Shown here: positions 1 to 11,562 of the stretch, one piece after another
Layout: every line of letters begins with the position of its first letter
Position numbering within the stretch: position 1 is the first letter of the stretch
Assembly (NCBI GenBank): GCA_030386875.1
Contig: CM059562.1
Location: forward strand, 22,249,360-22,313,359
Length of the DNA stretch: 64,000 nucleotides
Source of the DNA: Morinoia aosen
Lineage: Eukaryota > Arthropoda > Malacostraca > Amphipoda > Talitridae
Direction: 5' to 3'
Notes under the pieces: generated by a model
Seen by the model: only the letters and a program-made list of their open reading frames with translations
Told to the model about the DNA's origin: nothing
The model's database searches: none
Position numbers and translations under genes: made by a program

Positions 1-511
1 TAGTATAATATATTGAAAATATTTTAAAGTTTTGTTCATCCTGAAGTTATTGATAATGATCGTTGAAGTTATAACAAGTTTTAGGAACATCGTTTAACAG
101 CTTTTGTTCATGCCGGTCTACGCACGCTGTTGCCCTTATCAGGGGGATCAATATCCATTATTTTACAAATTTTTACACCAGTGACCATACTGAAATTTCT
201 TTCAGTTCGTTTCAGTTTCAGTTCCTCTTTAGAGGAACAGACGCTAATTTTCTAGAAAACGTTTTCTGAAAAATCACTGAACTTTCTCAAGAATCACTGA
301 AGCAAGAGACTTTTCTCATCAACAATTGGCACGAACTTGTTCAGTAAATATCCCTTGGCAATAATTACCAGGATGTGCAAACAATTAAATTATCACATCG
401 TAAAGCAAAAGAACTAACAAAATTTCAGGCACTGGTATTTGAAAGCTCTAGCCATCTTCACCTCACTCAACAATCACCCGCACTGGTTAATTGAAAATAG
501 AATTCGCCTGT
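1..511. other. Unassigned AT-rich sequence before gap
   Basis: I see no gene, RNA or recognisable repeat in this stretch. It is AT-rich with stops in all frames over useful distances, and it ends at an assembly gap. Confidence 0.5.
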
Positions 512-1011
512 NNNNNNNNNNNNNNNNNNNNNNNNNNNNNNNNNNNNNNNNNNNNNNNNNNNNNNNNNNNNNNNNNNNNNNNNNNNNNNNNNNNNNNNNN
601 NNNNNNNNNNNNNNNNNNNNNNNNNNNNNNNNNNNNNNNNNNNNNNNNNNNNNNNNNNNNNNNNNNNNNNNNNNNNNNNNNNNNNNNNNNNNNNNNNNNN
701 NNNNNNNNNNNNNNNNNNNNNNNNNNNNNNNNNNNNNNNNNNNNNNNNNNNNNNNNNNNNNNNNNNNNNNNNNNNNNNNNNNNNNNNNNNNNNNNNNNNN
801 NNNNNNNNNNNNNNNNNNNNNNNNNNNNNNNNNNNNNNNNNNNNNNNNNNNNNNNNNNNNNNNNNNNNNNNNNNNNNNNNNNNNNNNNNNNNNNNNNNNN
901 NNNNNNNNNNNNNNNNNNNNNNNNNNNNNNNNNNNNNNNNNNNNNNNNNNNNNNNNNNNNNNNNNNNNNNNNNNNNNNNNNNNNNNNNNNNNNNNNNNNN
1001 NNNNNNNNNNN
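512..1011. other. Assembly gap, 500 N
   Basis: Exactly 500 consecutive N. A round number usually marks a scaffold join of unknown true length. Open frames that cross it are artefacts. Confidence 0.98.
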
Positions 1012-1071
1012 GCTATACTCATTTTAATGTACAATGTGTGCTTGGTAAATGTGTAGCGTTAGGTAGTTATC

Positions 1072-1958
1072 AATTTTTCAGTTTTCGGTGCCTAAACATA
1101 AATGATTAAATCTTAAAAAAAAAGTTTATCTATGCTTTTACCGTCGCAAATGAGTATTACATAAGTTATAGCGGTAGGTTTAGTTTCGTCTTTGATGATG
1201 AATGCGCGCAAATAAACAGCTACTCATCGATTTTAAAATTTTTGTTGCTGGAATCACGGTAATAACATCGAAATAAACTACTTTTCTTCTATACAATTTT
1301 TACGGTAAATAAGTATTTTATGAGTTAGAGCGGTAGGTTTTATTTTTTGCTCAATCCAGCTGTTGAAGTACGTTTAAGTACTTTGTAATTTATTATTTGC
1401 AGCCCCGCAGAGCTTGCTGAGCCTGAACCCACTTCTAGGATCTTTTAGTTAATAACACAATAGATATCATCACCTAAAAATAACGAATTACAACGGTATG
1501 TTAACTTTCGTCTTAGTGGCGGGTATGAGCTCGAGCATTCGAGCGCATCAAAAGGGAGCGTCCATTGCAGTGTTGTCATACGACGCACTCGATAAATTAC
1601 TTACTGCTTGAAGCACTTGAGTTGCTGTAACTAATTTACCGACATAACTCTTGAAAAACTCATTTCAGACTGAAAGTGCATTTAAAAGAAAATTTGTTCA
1701 TATTGATCTAATTAACATGTTAAGTGCTGCGTGACATACCGGTGGTCATTTAGGAGATTTTCATAATGCTTCTGACCGACCACCAGTCACTGACTCAATT
1801 GTTACAAATACTAAATGAAGGCAGGATTCAGTTAATGTAAGATACTATCAAAATTTTTTACTACAATTGACTCTAAATATGAGCTGGAGATTGAACTTCA
1901 GTTTAACCTGCCGCACTTACCGTGTTAACTATGGTTAGGCACCGAAAACTGAAAAATT
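1072..1958. mobile_element. Inverted-repeat-bounded element, unclassified
   Basis: A 24-bp perfect inverted repeat lies at 1072-1095 and 1935-1958 (core TTTTCGGTGCCTAA on the left, its complement on the right), enclosing about 840 bp with no coding potential. This is the layout of a non-autonomous DNA element or a foldback. I see no clear target-site duplication, so the true ends may lie elsewhere. Its right part (about 1750-1916) is related to 6590-6776. Confidence 0.55.
1750..1916 (+). repeat. Dispersed repeat, copy 1 (related to 6590-6776)
   Basis: This stretch and 6590-6776 share an ordered set of words: TTTTCATAATGCT, CTGAC.GACCA, CTAAATGAAGGCA, CAGTT.ATGT, and a shared run around TACTACAA.TGACT. 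They are diverged copies of one dispersed repeat in the same orientation. Just after it, at 1925-1928, is a TTAA that may mark an element terminus. Confidence 0.6.
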
Positions 1959-2454
1959 TATTATGGCCATCTTGTGGACATTTACCAAAAAAACGGACTT
2001 ACAGCTTAGCTTGCAAATTTATTTGGTAATTTGCCCTAGTTTTTTAATACTAACATCCCGAGTTTATGTTCAAACAGAAAAGTTTTATTCCTCAGTACTA
2101 CTTGGTAGGCCTGATACTAAATAGTAATACTTGGTAGGCCTGATACTAAAATGAATCTAAATTAAAAAAATAATCTATTCCTTGCTGAATGGCATATTAG
2201 ATAGGGTGGCACAAGAAAAGGTGAACATTGCAAAGGTGAATGCCTAAATTTGCCACTACCAGGAGTAATTACCTGGGATGTCTTTAAGGGGAACGTCTAC
2301 CCAGAATTAAATAAATGGTTGTCACGTTTGTTGTATGGGAACTAGATTAATGAAATTTGGCATATGTATGTATTTTTGATAGGGCTACAGATGCGTCTCA
2401 TGAACGTTTTCCATTTTGGGGCTAATTACTGAGATAATGCGGAAAAATTGGTAA

Positions 2455-2795
2455 AAAAATAGGGCAATTTCAAAAGTTATCTCCTCCAAAAGGTATTATT
2501 GTAGAGCAATGATTTTGGTTTCATTGAATGCGCAAAGAGTTGCTGCATAGCTGGACGGAGTATGTATTAGAAATTCATGAAAGTTCAGTTTTTGTGATAC
2601 TTCAATTTATTTTTTTGAAAGATTAGGTTTTTTTCTGTAGATTTTTCAATGTAACTAAAAAAGTACTGTGAATTACATATTTATTCTCAGTTCAGCCATG
2701 CAGCCACTTTTTTCGCATTCAATGAGGTCTAAATCATTGCTTTATAATAATAACTTTTGGAGGAGATAGATTTTGAAAATACCCTATTTTCCCAT
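2455..2795. repeat. Internal foldback, about 100-bp arms
   Basis: The arm at 2455-2555 reads as the reverse complement of 2693-2795 at roughly 80-85% by eye. Matching words include AGTTATCTCCTCCAAAAG, AAGCAATGATTT and CATTGAATGCG. The loop is about 140 bp. The foldback lies wholly inside the TTAA element. Confidence 0.75.
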
Positions 2796-3039
2796 TTTCA
2801 ACTGTTCAGAGAGAACATTTTTCCAAAATTTTTCATTTTTTCATTTGCACGCTATATTGCTTAGAAAAATTGACGCGGTTGATATTTTAAAAGCTATCTG
2901 AACATTTGAATATCTTTTCTTGTGAGTTTTTTGCTGTTCCTTGAAGGAATTTGTAACATAGGTATCAAGAGACATTTGGAATGGGTATCATAGATACGTT
3001 TACCGCTCCAGAAGCGCGTGCTGCGGCGTCCTCCTCAAG

Positions 3040-3500
3040 GCGCTTCTCCCCTTCCCGCCTTCGGTTCCCCCTCTTACAGAGCAAAGAACGTTGTGTAGCT
3101 TTGCTAGATTGTAAACTAAGGAGTTCTGTGTCGAATAGACCAACACAACATAATCCAGATATTTCTGGTTCATGTCTAATGCGGTGACTGTCTGGCGTTA
3201 CCAGCTACATTTGCATCAACCCCCTTTCCCCTTCGTTTACCCCTCTCACAAAGCACAGAATGTTCTAAACCTTTGCCAGCTTGTAAAATAAGGACTTCTG
3301 TATTGAATAAAGCAATAAAAACCACAAAAAAGAACTTTCAGGGGCGTGGCACATGCCCTTACTGGTCGGCGCTGGCTGCTGATTGGACCCCTCCCCTCCC
3401 CCTTCTCAACCCAATCTCACCCACTTATAATGCTCAGATCGTTCTGCAAATTTAACAGCTGGTGAAGTAAGCAAATCTCTGATGATTAAAGTAATAAAAT
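3040..3500 (+). repeat. Three diverged tandem units of about 180 bp
   Basis: A pyrimidine-rich block followed by CAAAG..CG/AGAATGTT, then TTGTAAA.TAAGGA.TTCTGTRT.GAATA, occurs around 3050-3150 and 3225-3320, with a weaker third unit at 3385-3490. They are old tandem duplications within the TTAA element. Confidence 0.5.
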
Positions 3501-4486
3501 AAAAAACACAAATTTTTGGGATTCTGGGTAGACGTCCCCCTTAACACTTTGACTGCGACGTGCGCCACCGGTGGTACATGAAGGTAATTTTCAGGTCATT
3601 ATAGAGTTTAACCCTTAACGGACGTATGTGCCGAACTCGGGACATAAGATTTAATGGCTCATATAGGAAATGAATTAGAAGTAATCGTTCTAGCGCCGGT
3701 TGTACCGAGAGCGGTACTCGTCCAACTATCGACCAAAACGTGTTTCATCGAGCCACGAGTATTTAGTCGCCAGTGATGACGCAACTCCCTCAGCGACTTC
3801 GTGTCGACAGTTTTGTCTTCAAGAGGGTGATATATTTGGCAGTATAGATGAAGTATCTGTTGAGTTGCGGAAGTGAAAATTTTTTCTGACATTTGGGAGA
3901 ATCTAATCTAAACATCGATGTGTATAATTTTTTTAAAAACATTTTGTTAATGAAATCATTCGAGTTTTTTGTAGTGTCTCGAACACGGGACATGCGGCAT
4001 AGATAGTAGCATTATAACATGTGCCGTACACGGCACATTGGGCATTGACATAGACAGTTATATTGAAATATACGATATCTATGAAGTTTACTGGAATTTT
4101 CAGCTAGAAAGTACGATGATTCTTTATCGTGGTACTTTGTTGCAGGTTTCAGGTCAAAAATTATTTTAGCAAACATTATTATTAAATCTTATTACTGAAG
4201 TTTAGAGTGATTTAGATACTTATTGATGATGACGACAGCTACGTCGCTGATAATATCATGCCAACCACTGGAATTAGTAAGGTACTATTTGTAATGTCGA
4301 AGTTTTTCTTATAATTACTGAGATGATAATATGATCTCTATACTAATAAGTAAATGTGAATAATAAAAAATAAATTCTGTAGTTTCTGTATTTATTTCAT
4401 TGTGAATATTGGCTAATATGTACATAATGTACATATTTTTCTTTTCAGATGACAAGCAAAATTATTATTATTATAATCATTATTAT

Positions 4487-4832
4487 ATAAGAAAGTTTTA
4501 GCCTTCCTCTACCACGACAAAGATGTTCCAAGAGAGGAAGGATGAAGGCACCAATTAGTATGGAGTTGAGGGAACGCGGAATCTATGCACAAGGTGCACA
4601 GAAACAGTAAGCTAGGAAAGAAGTTCATGAAACTAGAAAAAGTTACAGAAGACAGTGGTAGGTGCTGAAAAACAGGACAGCAGTGAACCGAAAATAGATG
4701 GTCCGTAACAAAACAAAAACCTAATCCATTTGAACAAAAAGAAGGCCTACCTAACCCTCAGCTCGGGCCCTCACATAATTCCCCTGGGAGCGCTAATGCC
4801 CATAGATACAATAGTTGTATCCCCCTGAGGGG
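4487..4832 (-). mobile_element. SINE-like repeat, copy 1 (minus strand)
   Basis: Read on the minus strand it begins CCCCTCAGGGGGATACAACT, then has the TTGTATC hairpin partner, GGGCATTAGCGCTCCCAGGGG, GTTAGGTAGGCC, GGTTCACTGCTGTCC, TTTTTCAGCACC and a remnant 3' section. It is one of the best-preserved heads and the only copy found in the minus orientation. It lies upstream of the channel gene. Confidence 0.85.
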
Positions 4833-6002
4833 ATGACAAGAGAAATACTCCTAAATTGGGAAACGATGAAGCTCAAACGGGCACCATTCTTTCAGAAACT
4901 GATGAATGTACGAATAACTTCACAGGTGAAATATACTCTATGGTAGGCCAATGCTGAAATCAATGCTCTAAAATCGGGAATTTGCAAAAACAGTGGTCGA
5001 CTTCAGCTGGAAAAACACGACTTAAATTTCAGAGATTGCTAAAGCAACTTTGGAATGTGAAGGCATTTTGTCGCTGATGAAATATTTCTCAGAATTTTTT
5101 GATGAAATTTTGAATGTTATCGTCAAACAACCACTCATTTTTCATTTTCTAGATATGGCCATAATAAATTCTTTACTCTTGTACTACAAACACGCAGATG
5201 CTCTTTCAATAGCAAAAAAATAAATTTTACCTCTCGCTTCCTTCAAACTGTATCTTGCATTCTCACTGACGAAATGAGGGAATGTATGTCAGTCAGTGAA
5301 GCGAGGTAGAGCATCACTAAAGCTATCAAAAATAATAGAAAAAGACTTTGTGCTCGCTTTCCCTCCGACGAAATTTGGCTAGATACCATTGCCCATGTTT
5401 CATATACTGCAGAAAAGCGAAACCGATGTAAAAATGGGTCTTGAGCAGTAAAGACACAAGTGTAACACAAAAAGTGCCTAATAAACCTTTTCTTTGGTAA
5501 GCACCAAATTTGCTTTGCTTCATTTCATAGATACAAAACTATCGTAAACAGAAACTGTAGTGAAAAGTTCTTCACACTAAGTCTTTAATAATTAGCATCA
5601 ATTTTATGTTGCTTTCATTTTCGTATTACCAGCGAGGCAAATAACATGGAAAAGATTTATTGGTTTATTTTCTCAGTTTCTCACTATTGAAACCCATTTA
5701 AATTCGGCCAAAATGCATATATATTTACTGCTGTAAGTTTTAAAAGCTCTAGAAAGAAAACGCTTGAGCTATTGTTACAGTTGCTCTAATAAAAATGAAA
5801 AACCGACCCACTCGGTAACATGTCAAGTGGTGTTGCTAGTGACGATTGTACCGAATTTGGCACAAAAATTTTTTTTTCATCATTTTTGAAAAAATTCAAA
5901 ATTTGGCATATGTGCCTTTCATTACACTCCATGTACAGTTATAAAACGTGTTTCAAAAAAATTATTCTCTCGTGTAAAATAATTCAGGCAGTAAAGGGTT
6001 AA
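4833..6002. other. Unassigned sequence
   Basis: No gene recognised. Short open frames are not supported by any recognisable domain. This may be the interior of the possible TTAA element ending at 6002. Confidence 0.4.
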
Positions 6003-6010
6003 TGCGCTCA

Positions 6011-6560
6011 CAGAAATTAAAAATTCTGTTCCAAAGAATCACTAAAGGAATACGTTTAAAAATGTTTTACAAGAATGACATTCTGCTTGCTGATGCATTG
6101 TTTTGAGATATAACAATAATTATGTTCAGATAAGAATAACATTGTATAGCGGCTTGCTTAGTCGCTGCATTGTTGGGTCGTGCCCACTTTTTTGGCGGAA
6201 CACGCCCAATTTTTTGGCGGAACACGTCCACTTTTTTTGCGGAACACGCCCACTTTTTTGGCGGGAGAAAAACAGTGTCGGTTTGGGTGAGTTAAGGTAT
6301 GCTATTTTAGGCTGATTTATGTTATTTTAGTTTAGTTTAATTAACTAATCTAACATTACCTAACCTAACCTCACCCATCGTTGCATCAATACTGTATTAC
6401 AGCATATATACGTGTCCATTTCTTTACTTTTATATGACGTTCCTATAACTTCAAAGTTGAATTATTCAAAAATTACGCCTCAGCAAGCAGAATGTCATTC
6501 ATGTAAAACGTTTTCAAAGTGTTCCTATAGTGATTCTTTGGAACAAAGTTTTTAATTTCC
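6011..6560. mobile_element. Foldback/MITE with about 85-bp inverted arms
   Basis: The left arm (6011-6098) and right arm (6479-6560) are reverse complements at high identity. Shared words are TTCCAAAGAATCACTA, AATGACATTCTGCTTGCTGA and GTTTTACA. The 380-bp interior carries four 22-bp tandem units and a short CCTAA run, and no coding frame. Long arms and lack of coding suggest a foldback-type or MITE insertion. No target-site duplication was identified. Confidence 0.7.
6179..6264 (+). repeat. 22-bp tandem repeat, 4 units
   Basis: Four adjoining units of the pattern CGCCCACTTTTTTGGCGGAA with small variants. Each unit has short self-complementary CGCC/GGCG ends around a T-tract. The array sits inside the foldback element. 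Confidence 0.85.
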
Positions 6561-6589
6561 ATAAGCACATCGAACTCCATATTGACCAA

Positions 6590-6776
6590 TTTTCATAATG
6601 CTGCTGACTGACCAGTAGTCACAATTTTTTCTCTCAAACTCAATTTTTATAAATATTTAACCAAAGCTAAATGAAGGCATGATCCAGTTCATGTTTAGTA
6701 TTTTTGAAGTGGTTTACTACAACTGACTTTAAATTTGAATTTGGTGTTGAACTTAATATTTAGTTGCAGCAGTCAA
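6590..6776 (+). repeat. Dispersed repeat, copy 2 (related to 1750-1916)
   Basis: Same word order as the copy near 1750. It is followed at about 6775 by GCAGTCAAAGTGTGAA, which is nearly the complement of TTAACACTTTGACTGC at 3541. The two could be opposite ends of an older TTAA-type element, but the evidence is thin. Confidence 0.5.
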
Positions 6777-6790
6777 AGTGTGAATAAGAC

Positions 6791-7683
6791 TTACTGGGAG
6801 GAGTATAACATAGCAACAACCACCATGGTTATGATGTGTAATTTCAGAGTTGATTCAAGTTACAAAAATATAAGTTTGTCTATTGGTTGGGAATTTTAAA
6901 TATATTTTAATTATTATTCACATAGTTTGGACTATTCTACACTATCCACATATCTCCATGATCCCTCTTTGTTCAGGCATCTGTGTAAGCCCTGTGGGTT
7001 TAAGTAATATTTTTCAGAAATTTTCCATTGTGATAAAAGTTGAACAAGAGTAAACTTGCTCATTAGGGATTTTATAAGTAGTTCAGTGATCTCATTTTGT
7101 TCATTTAAAAAGCTCTAATTTCATGTTTCCAAACCAATTTTAGCTGAATATTTAAAACATTACTCAGCCTTCAAATGCATGCACAGTAAACATAAAATAA
7201 GATAAATCCATTACTTCATGAAAATTTTGCTGTTTCTTGATTCTCTTGTTACTCCAAAAAAAGATTTATCTGAATTTAGTAGATGTCACAACATTTTTGT
7301 TGTCCTGGACTGTCCAGCCATGGTGCTTTCTGGCAGCAAACAAATATTTTTTATATAATGTTCTTTTGTGGCTGGTTACTAATGATTTTTGAATTTGAAG
7401 TGTATTTGCAAAATCCAGAGTCCTTTTTGAATATTTTAAATGGCCATAATAGTTATTATAGTTGTTTTTTATCTGCTGTTATTGAATGATAGTATTTTTT
7501 TACTAGCCTTTTCAAATACTGTTGTCTGTCTTATCAAAGATGTATTTACTTGGAAAATGCCTGGTGGCTGGCTTTGTCATTTTTGTTCAATGTGCAGTTA
7601 TTTTTTATATTGTTTTCATTCTAATGTCAGTTGTTAATATCACAAGAAGATTTTCCATTTTTTATAAACAAATGCTTGTTATT
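6791..7683. other. Unassigned sequence upstream of minisatellites
   Basis: AT-rich sequence without a recognisable gene or repeat. Open frames that start here run into the minisatellite and are by-products of its stop-free unit. Confidence 0.5.
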
Positions 7684-10023
7684 CTTCCTTTGCTGGCTCT
7701 CCTTCTCTTGCTGGCTCTCCTTCCCTTGCTGGCTCTCTCCTTCCCTTGCTGGCTCTCTCCTTCCCTTGCTGGCTCTCCTTCCCTTGCTGGCTCTCTCCTT
7801 CCCTTGCTGGCTCTCTCCTTCCCTTGCTGGCTCTCTCCTTCCCTTGCTGGCTCTCTCCTTCCCTTGCTGGCTCTCTCCTTCCCTTGCTGGCTCTACTTCC
7901 CTTGCTGGCTCTCCTTCCCTTGCTGGCTCTCTCCTTCCCTTGCTGGCTCTCTCCTTCCCTTGCTGGCTCTCCTTCCCTTGCTGGCTCTCTCCTTCCCTTG
8001 CTGGCTCTCTCCTTCCCTTGCTGGCTCTCTCCTTCCCTTGCTGGCTCTCTCCTTCCCTTGCTGGCTCTCCTTCCCTTGCTGGCTCTCTCCTTCCCTTGCT
8101 GGCTCTCTCCTTCCCTTGCTGGCTCTCTCCTTCCCTTGCTGGCTCTCTCCTTCCCTTGCTGGCTCTCTCCTTCCCTTGCTGGCTCTCTCCTTCCCTTGCT
8201 GGCTCTCTCCTTCCCTTGCTGGCTCTCTCCTTCCCTTGCTGGCTCTCTCCTTCCCTTGCTGGCTCTCTCCTTCCCTTGCTGGCTCTCTCCTTCCCTTGCT
8301 GGCTCTCTCCTTCCCTTGCTGGCTCTCCTTCCCTTGCTGGCTCTCTCCTTCCCTTGCTGGCTCTCTCCTTCCCTTGCTGGCTCTCTCCTTCCCTTGCTGG
8401 CTCTCCTTCCCTTGCTGGCTCTCTCCTTCCCTTGCTGGCTCTCTCCTTCCCTTGCTGGCTCTCTCCTTTCCTTGCTGGCTCTCCTTCCCTTGCTGGCTCT
8501 CTCCTTCCCTTGCTGGCTCTCTCCTTCCCTTGCTGGCTCTCTCCTTCCCTTGCTGGCTCTCTCCTTCCCTTGCTGGCTCTCCTTCCCTTGCTGGCTCTCT
8601 CCTTCCCTTGCTGGCTCTCTCCTTCCCTTGCTGGCTCTCTCCTTCCCTTGCTGGCTCTCTCCTTCCCTTGCTGGCTCTCTCCTTCCCTTGCTGGCTCTCT
8701 CCTTCCCTTGCTGGCTCTCCTTCCCTTGCTGGCTCTCTCCTTCCCTTGCTGGCTCTCTCCTTCCCTTGCTGGCTCTCTCCTTCCCTTGCTGGCTCTCTCC
8801 TTCCCTTGCTGGCTCTCTCCTTCCCTTGCTGGCTCTCTCCTTCCCTTGCTGGCTCTCCTTCCCTTGCTGGCTCTCTCCTTCCCTTGCTGGCTCTCTCCTT
8901 CCCTTGCTGGCTCTCTCCTTCCCTTGCTGGCTCTCCTTCCCTTGCTGGCTCTCTCCTTCCCTTGCTGGCTCTCTCCTTCCCTTGCTGGCTCTCTCCTTCC
9001 CTTGCTGGCTCTCTCCTTCCCTTGCTGGCTCTCTCCTTCCCTTGCTGGCTCTCTCCTTCCCTTGCTGGCTCTCTCCTTCCCTTGCTGGCTCTCCTTCCCT
9101 TGCTGGCTCTCTCCTTCCCTTGCTGGCTCTCTCCTTCCCTTGCTGGCTCTCTCCTTCCCTTGCTGGCTCTCCTTCCCTTGCTGGCTCTCTCCTTCCCTTG
9201 CTGGCTCTCTCCTTCCCTTGCTGGCTCTCTCCTTCCCTTGCTGGCTCTCTCCTTCCCTTGCTGGCTCTCTCCTTCCCTTGCTGGCTCTCTCCTTCCCTTG
9301 CTGGCTCTCTCCTTCCCTTGCTGGCTCTCTCCTTCCCTTGCTGGCTCTCTCCTTCCCTTGCTGGCTCTCCTTCCCTTGCTGGCTCTCTCCTTCCCTTGCT
9401 GGCTCTCTCCTTCCCTTGCTGGCTCTCTCCTTCCCTTGCTGGCTCTCTCCTTCCCTTGCTGGCTCTCTCCTTCCCTTGCTGGCTCTCTCCTTCCCTTGCT
9501 GGCTCTCTCCTTCCCTTGCTGGCTCTCTCCTTCCCTTGCTGGCTCTCTCATTCCCTTGCTGGCTCTCTCCTTCCCTTGCTGGTTCTAATTCCCTTGCTGG
9601 CTCTCCTTCCCTTGCTGGCTCTCCTTCCCTTGCTGGCTCTCTCCTTCCCTTGCTGGCTCTCTCCTTCCCTTGCTGGCTCTCTCCTTCCCTTGCTGGCTCT
9701 CTCCTTCCCTTGCTGGCTCTCTCCTTCCCTTGCTGGCTCTCTCCTTTCCTTGCTGGCTCTCTCCTTCCCTTGCTGGCTCTACTTCCCTTGCTGGCTCTCC
9801 TTCCCTTGCTGGCTCTCCTTCCCTTGCTGGCTCTCCTTCCCTTGGTGGCTCTACTTCCCTTGCTGGCTCTCCTTCCCTTGCTGGCTCTCTCCTTCCCTTG
9901 CTGGCTCTCTCCTTCCCTTGCTGGCTCTCTCCTTCCCTTGCTGGCTCTCTCCTTCCCTTGCTGGCTCTCTCCTTCCCTTGCTGGCTCTCCTTCCCTTACT
10001 GTCTGTCCTTCCCTTGTTGGGTC
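7684..10023 (+). repeat. Minisatellite A, 20/18-bp units, about 118 copies
   Basis: Near-identical units of CTCTCCTTCCCTTGCTGGCT (20 bp) are mixed with an 18-bp version lacking one CT. Units are almost identical, with rare single variants (for example CTACTT or GTTCTAATT) that gather towards the 3' end. Neither strand of the unit has a stop in several frames, so long open frames of SLAGS/PLLAL-like repeats arise. They are not evidence of a protein. Confidence 0.97.
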
Positions 10024-11480
10024 TTATTCTCTTTGTGCTTGCTTGCTCTTCTTTTCTTTGTGCTTGCTTGCTCTTCTTTTCTTTGTGCTTGCTTGCTCTT
10101 CTTTTCTTTGTGCTTGCTTGCTCTTCTTTTCTTTGTGCTTGCTTGCTCTTCTTTTCTTTGTGCTTGCTTGCTCTTCTTTTCTTTGTGCTTGTTTGCTCTT
10201 CTTTTCTTTGTGCTTGTTTGCTCTTCTTTTCTTTGTGCTTGTTTGCTCTTCTTTTCTTTGTGCTTGTTTGCTCTTCTTTTCTTTGTGCTTGCTTGCTCTT
10301 CTTTTCTTTGTGCTTGCTTGCTCTTCTTTTCTTTGTGCTTGCTTGCTCTTCTTTTCTTTGTGCTTGCTTGCTCTTCTTTTCTTTGTGCTTGCTTGCTCTT
10401 CTTTTCTTTGTGCTTGCTTGCTCTTCTTTTCTTTGTGCTTGCTTGCTCTTCTTTTCTTTGTGCTTGCTTGCTCTTCTTTTCTTTGTGCTTGCTTGCTCTT
10501 CTTTTCTTTCTGCTTGCTTGCTCTTCTTTTCTTTGTGCTTGTTTGCTCTTCTTTTCTTTGTGCTTGCTTGCTCTTCTTTTCTTTGTGCTTGATTGCTCTT
10601 CTTTTCTTTGTGCTTGCTTTCTCTTCTTTTCTTTGTGCTTGCTTGCTCTTCTTTTCTTTGTGCTTGCTTGCTCTTCTTTTCTTTGTGCTTGCTTTCTCTT
10701 CTTTTCTTTGTGCTTGTTTGCTCTTCTTTTCTTTCTGCTTGCTTGCTCTTCTTTTCTTTGTGCTTGCTTGCTCTTCTTTTCTTTGTGCTTGTTTGCTCTT
10801 CTTTTCTTTGTGCTTGCTTGCTCTTCTTTTCTTTCTGCTTGCTTGCTCTTCTTTTCTTTGTGCTTGTTTGCTCTTCTTTTCTTTGTGCTTGCTTGCTCTT
10901 CTTTTTTTTGTGCTTGATTGCTCTTCTTTTCTTTGTGCTTGCTTGCTCTTCTTTTCTTTGTGCTTGCTTGCTCTTCTTTTCTTTGTGCTTGCTTGCTCTT
11001 CTTTTCTTTGTGCTTTCTTGCTCTTCTTTTCTTTGTGCTTGTTTGCTCTTCTTTTCTTTGTGCTTGTTGCTCTTCTTTTCTTTGTGCTTGCTTGCTCTTC
11101 TTTTCTTTGTGCTTGCTTGCTCTTCTTTTCTTTGTGCTTGCTTGCTCTTCTTTTCTTTGTGCTTGCTTGCTCTTCTTTTCTTTGTGCTTGCTTGCTCTTC
11201 TTTTCTTCATGCTTGCTCGCTCTTCTTTTCTTCATGCTTGCTTGCTCTTCTTTTCTTTGTGCTTGCTTGCTCTTCTTTTCTTTGTGCTTGCTTGCTCCTC
11301 TTTTCTTTGTGCTTGCTTGCTCTTCTTTTCTTTGTGCTTGCTTGCTCTTCTTTTCTTCATGCTTGCTCGCTCTTCTTTTCTTCATGCTTGCTTGCTCTTC
11401 TTTTCTTTGTGCTTGCTTGCTCTTCTTTTCTTCATGCTTGCTCGCTCTTCTTTTCTTCATGCTTGTTTTGCTCTTCTTTC
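10024..11480 (+). repeat. Minisatellite B, 25-bp units, about 58 copies
   Basis: A 25-bp unit with core TTTGTGCTTGCTTGCTCTTC repeats with little change. Variants are GTTTGCT early on and a TTCATGCTTGCTCGCT type that alternates near the 3' end (11,205-11,460). It directly follows minisatellite A and shares its CTTGCT core, so one may derive from the other. Long frames through it on either strand are not genes. Confidence 0.97.
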
Positions 11481-11562
11481 CTTTTTTGTTTCCCCCTCTT
11501 TTTTTCTTTTTTCATTGCTTGCTCTTTTCCTTTGCTAAGTTCTTCTTTATTTACCCATCATC

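Larger units (their letters stand above)
2284..3544. mobile_element. TTAA-flanked DNA element (piggyBac-like MITE)
   Basis: TTAA at 2284-2287 and 3541-3544 encloses matching terminal inverted repeats: GGGGAACGTCTACCCAGAAT on the left, and its complement with one mismatch (ATTCTGGGTAGACGTCCCCC) on the right. TTAA duplication is the hallmark of the piggyBac superfamily, although family termini more often begin CCC. No transposase frame is present, so it is non-autonomous. The interior has a 100-bp foldback (2455-2795) and about three diverged tandem units (3040-3500). Confidence 0.7.
3608..6002. mobile_element. Possible composite TTAA element
   Basis: TTAA followed by CCCTTAACGG (3608) and AGTAAAGGG followed by TTAA (5999-6002) look like opposed ends of a piggyBac-type element about 2.4 kb long. 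The arms match only loosely (about 8 of 12). The interior has a short perfect hairpin TGTGCCG-TACA-CGGCACA near 4020 and an antisense SINE-like copy. No transposase is seen. A chance pairing of TTAA sites is possible. Confidence 0.35.

Noticed and set aside
439-1056. Open frames spanning the N gap
   Set aside because: Made of unknown bases; no information.
6356-6372. Interstitial telomere repeat (CCTAA)n
   Set aside because: Only about three units, inside a foldback element. Too short to argue for a telomere fusion or insertion.
3541-6790. TTAACACTTTGACTGC at 3541 and GCAGTCAAAGTGTGAA at about 6775 as ends of one 3.2-kb element
   Set aside because: The right end lacks an exact TTAA, and the interval holds other elements with their own ends. 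The pairing is suggestive only.
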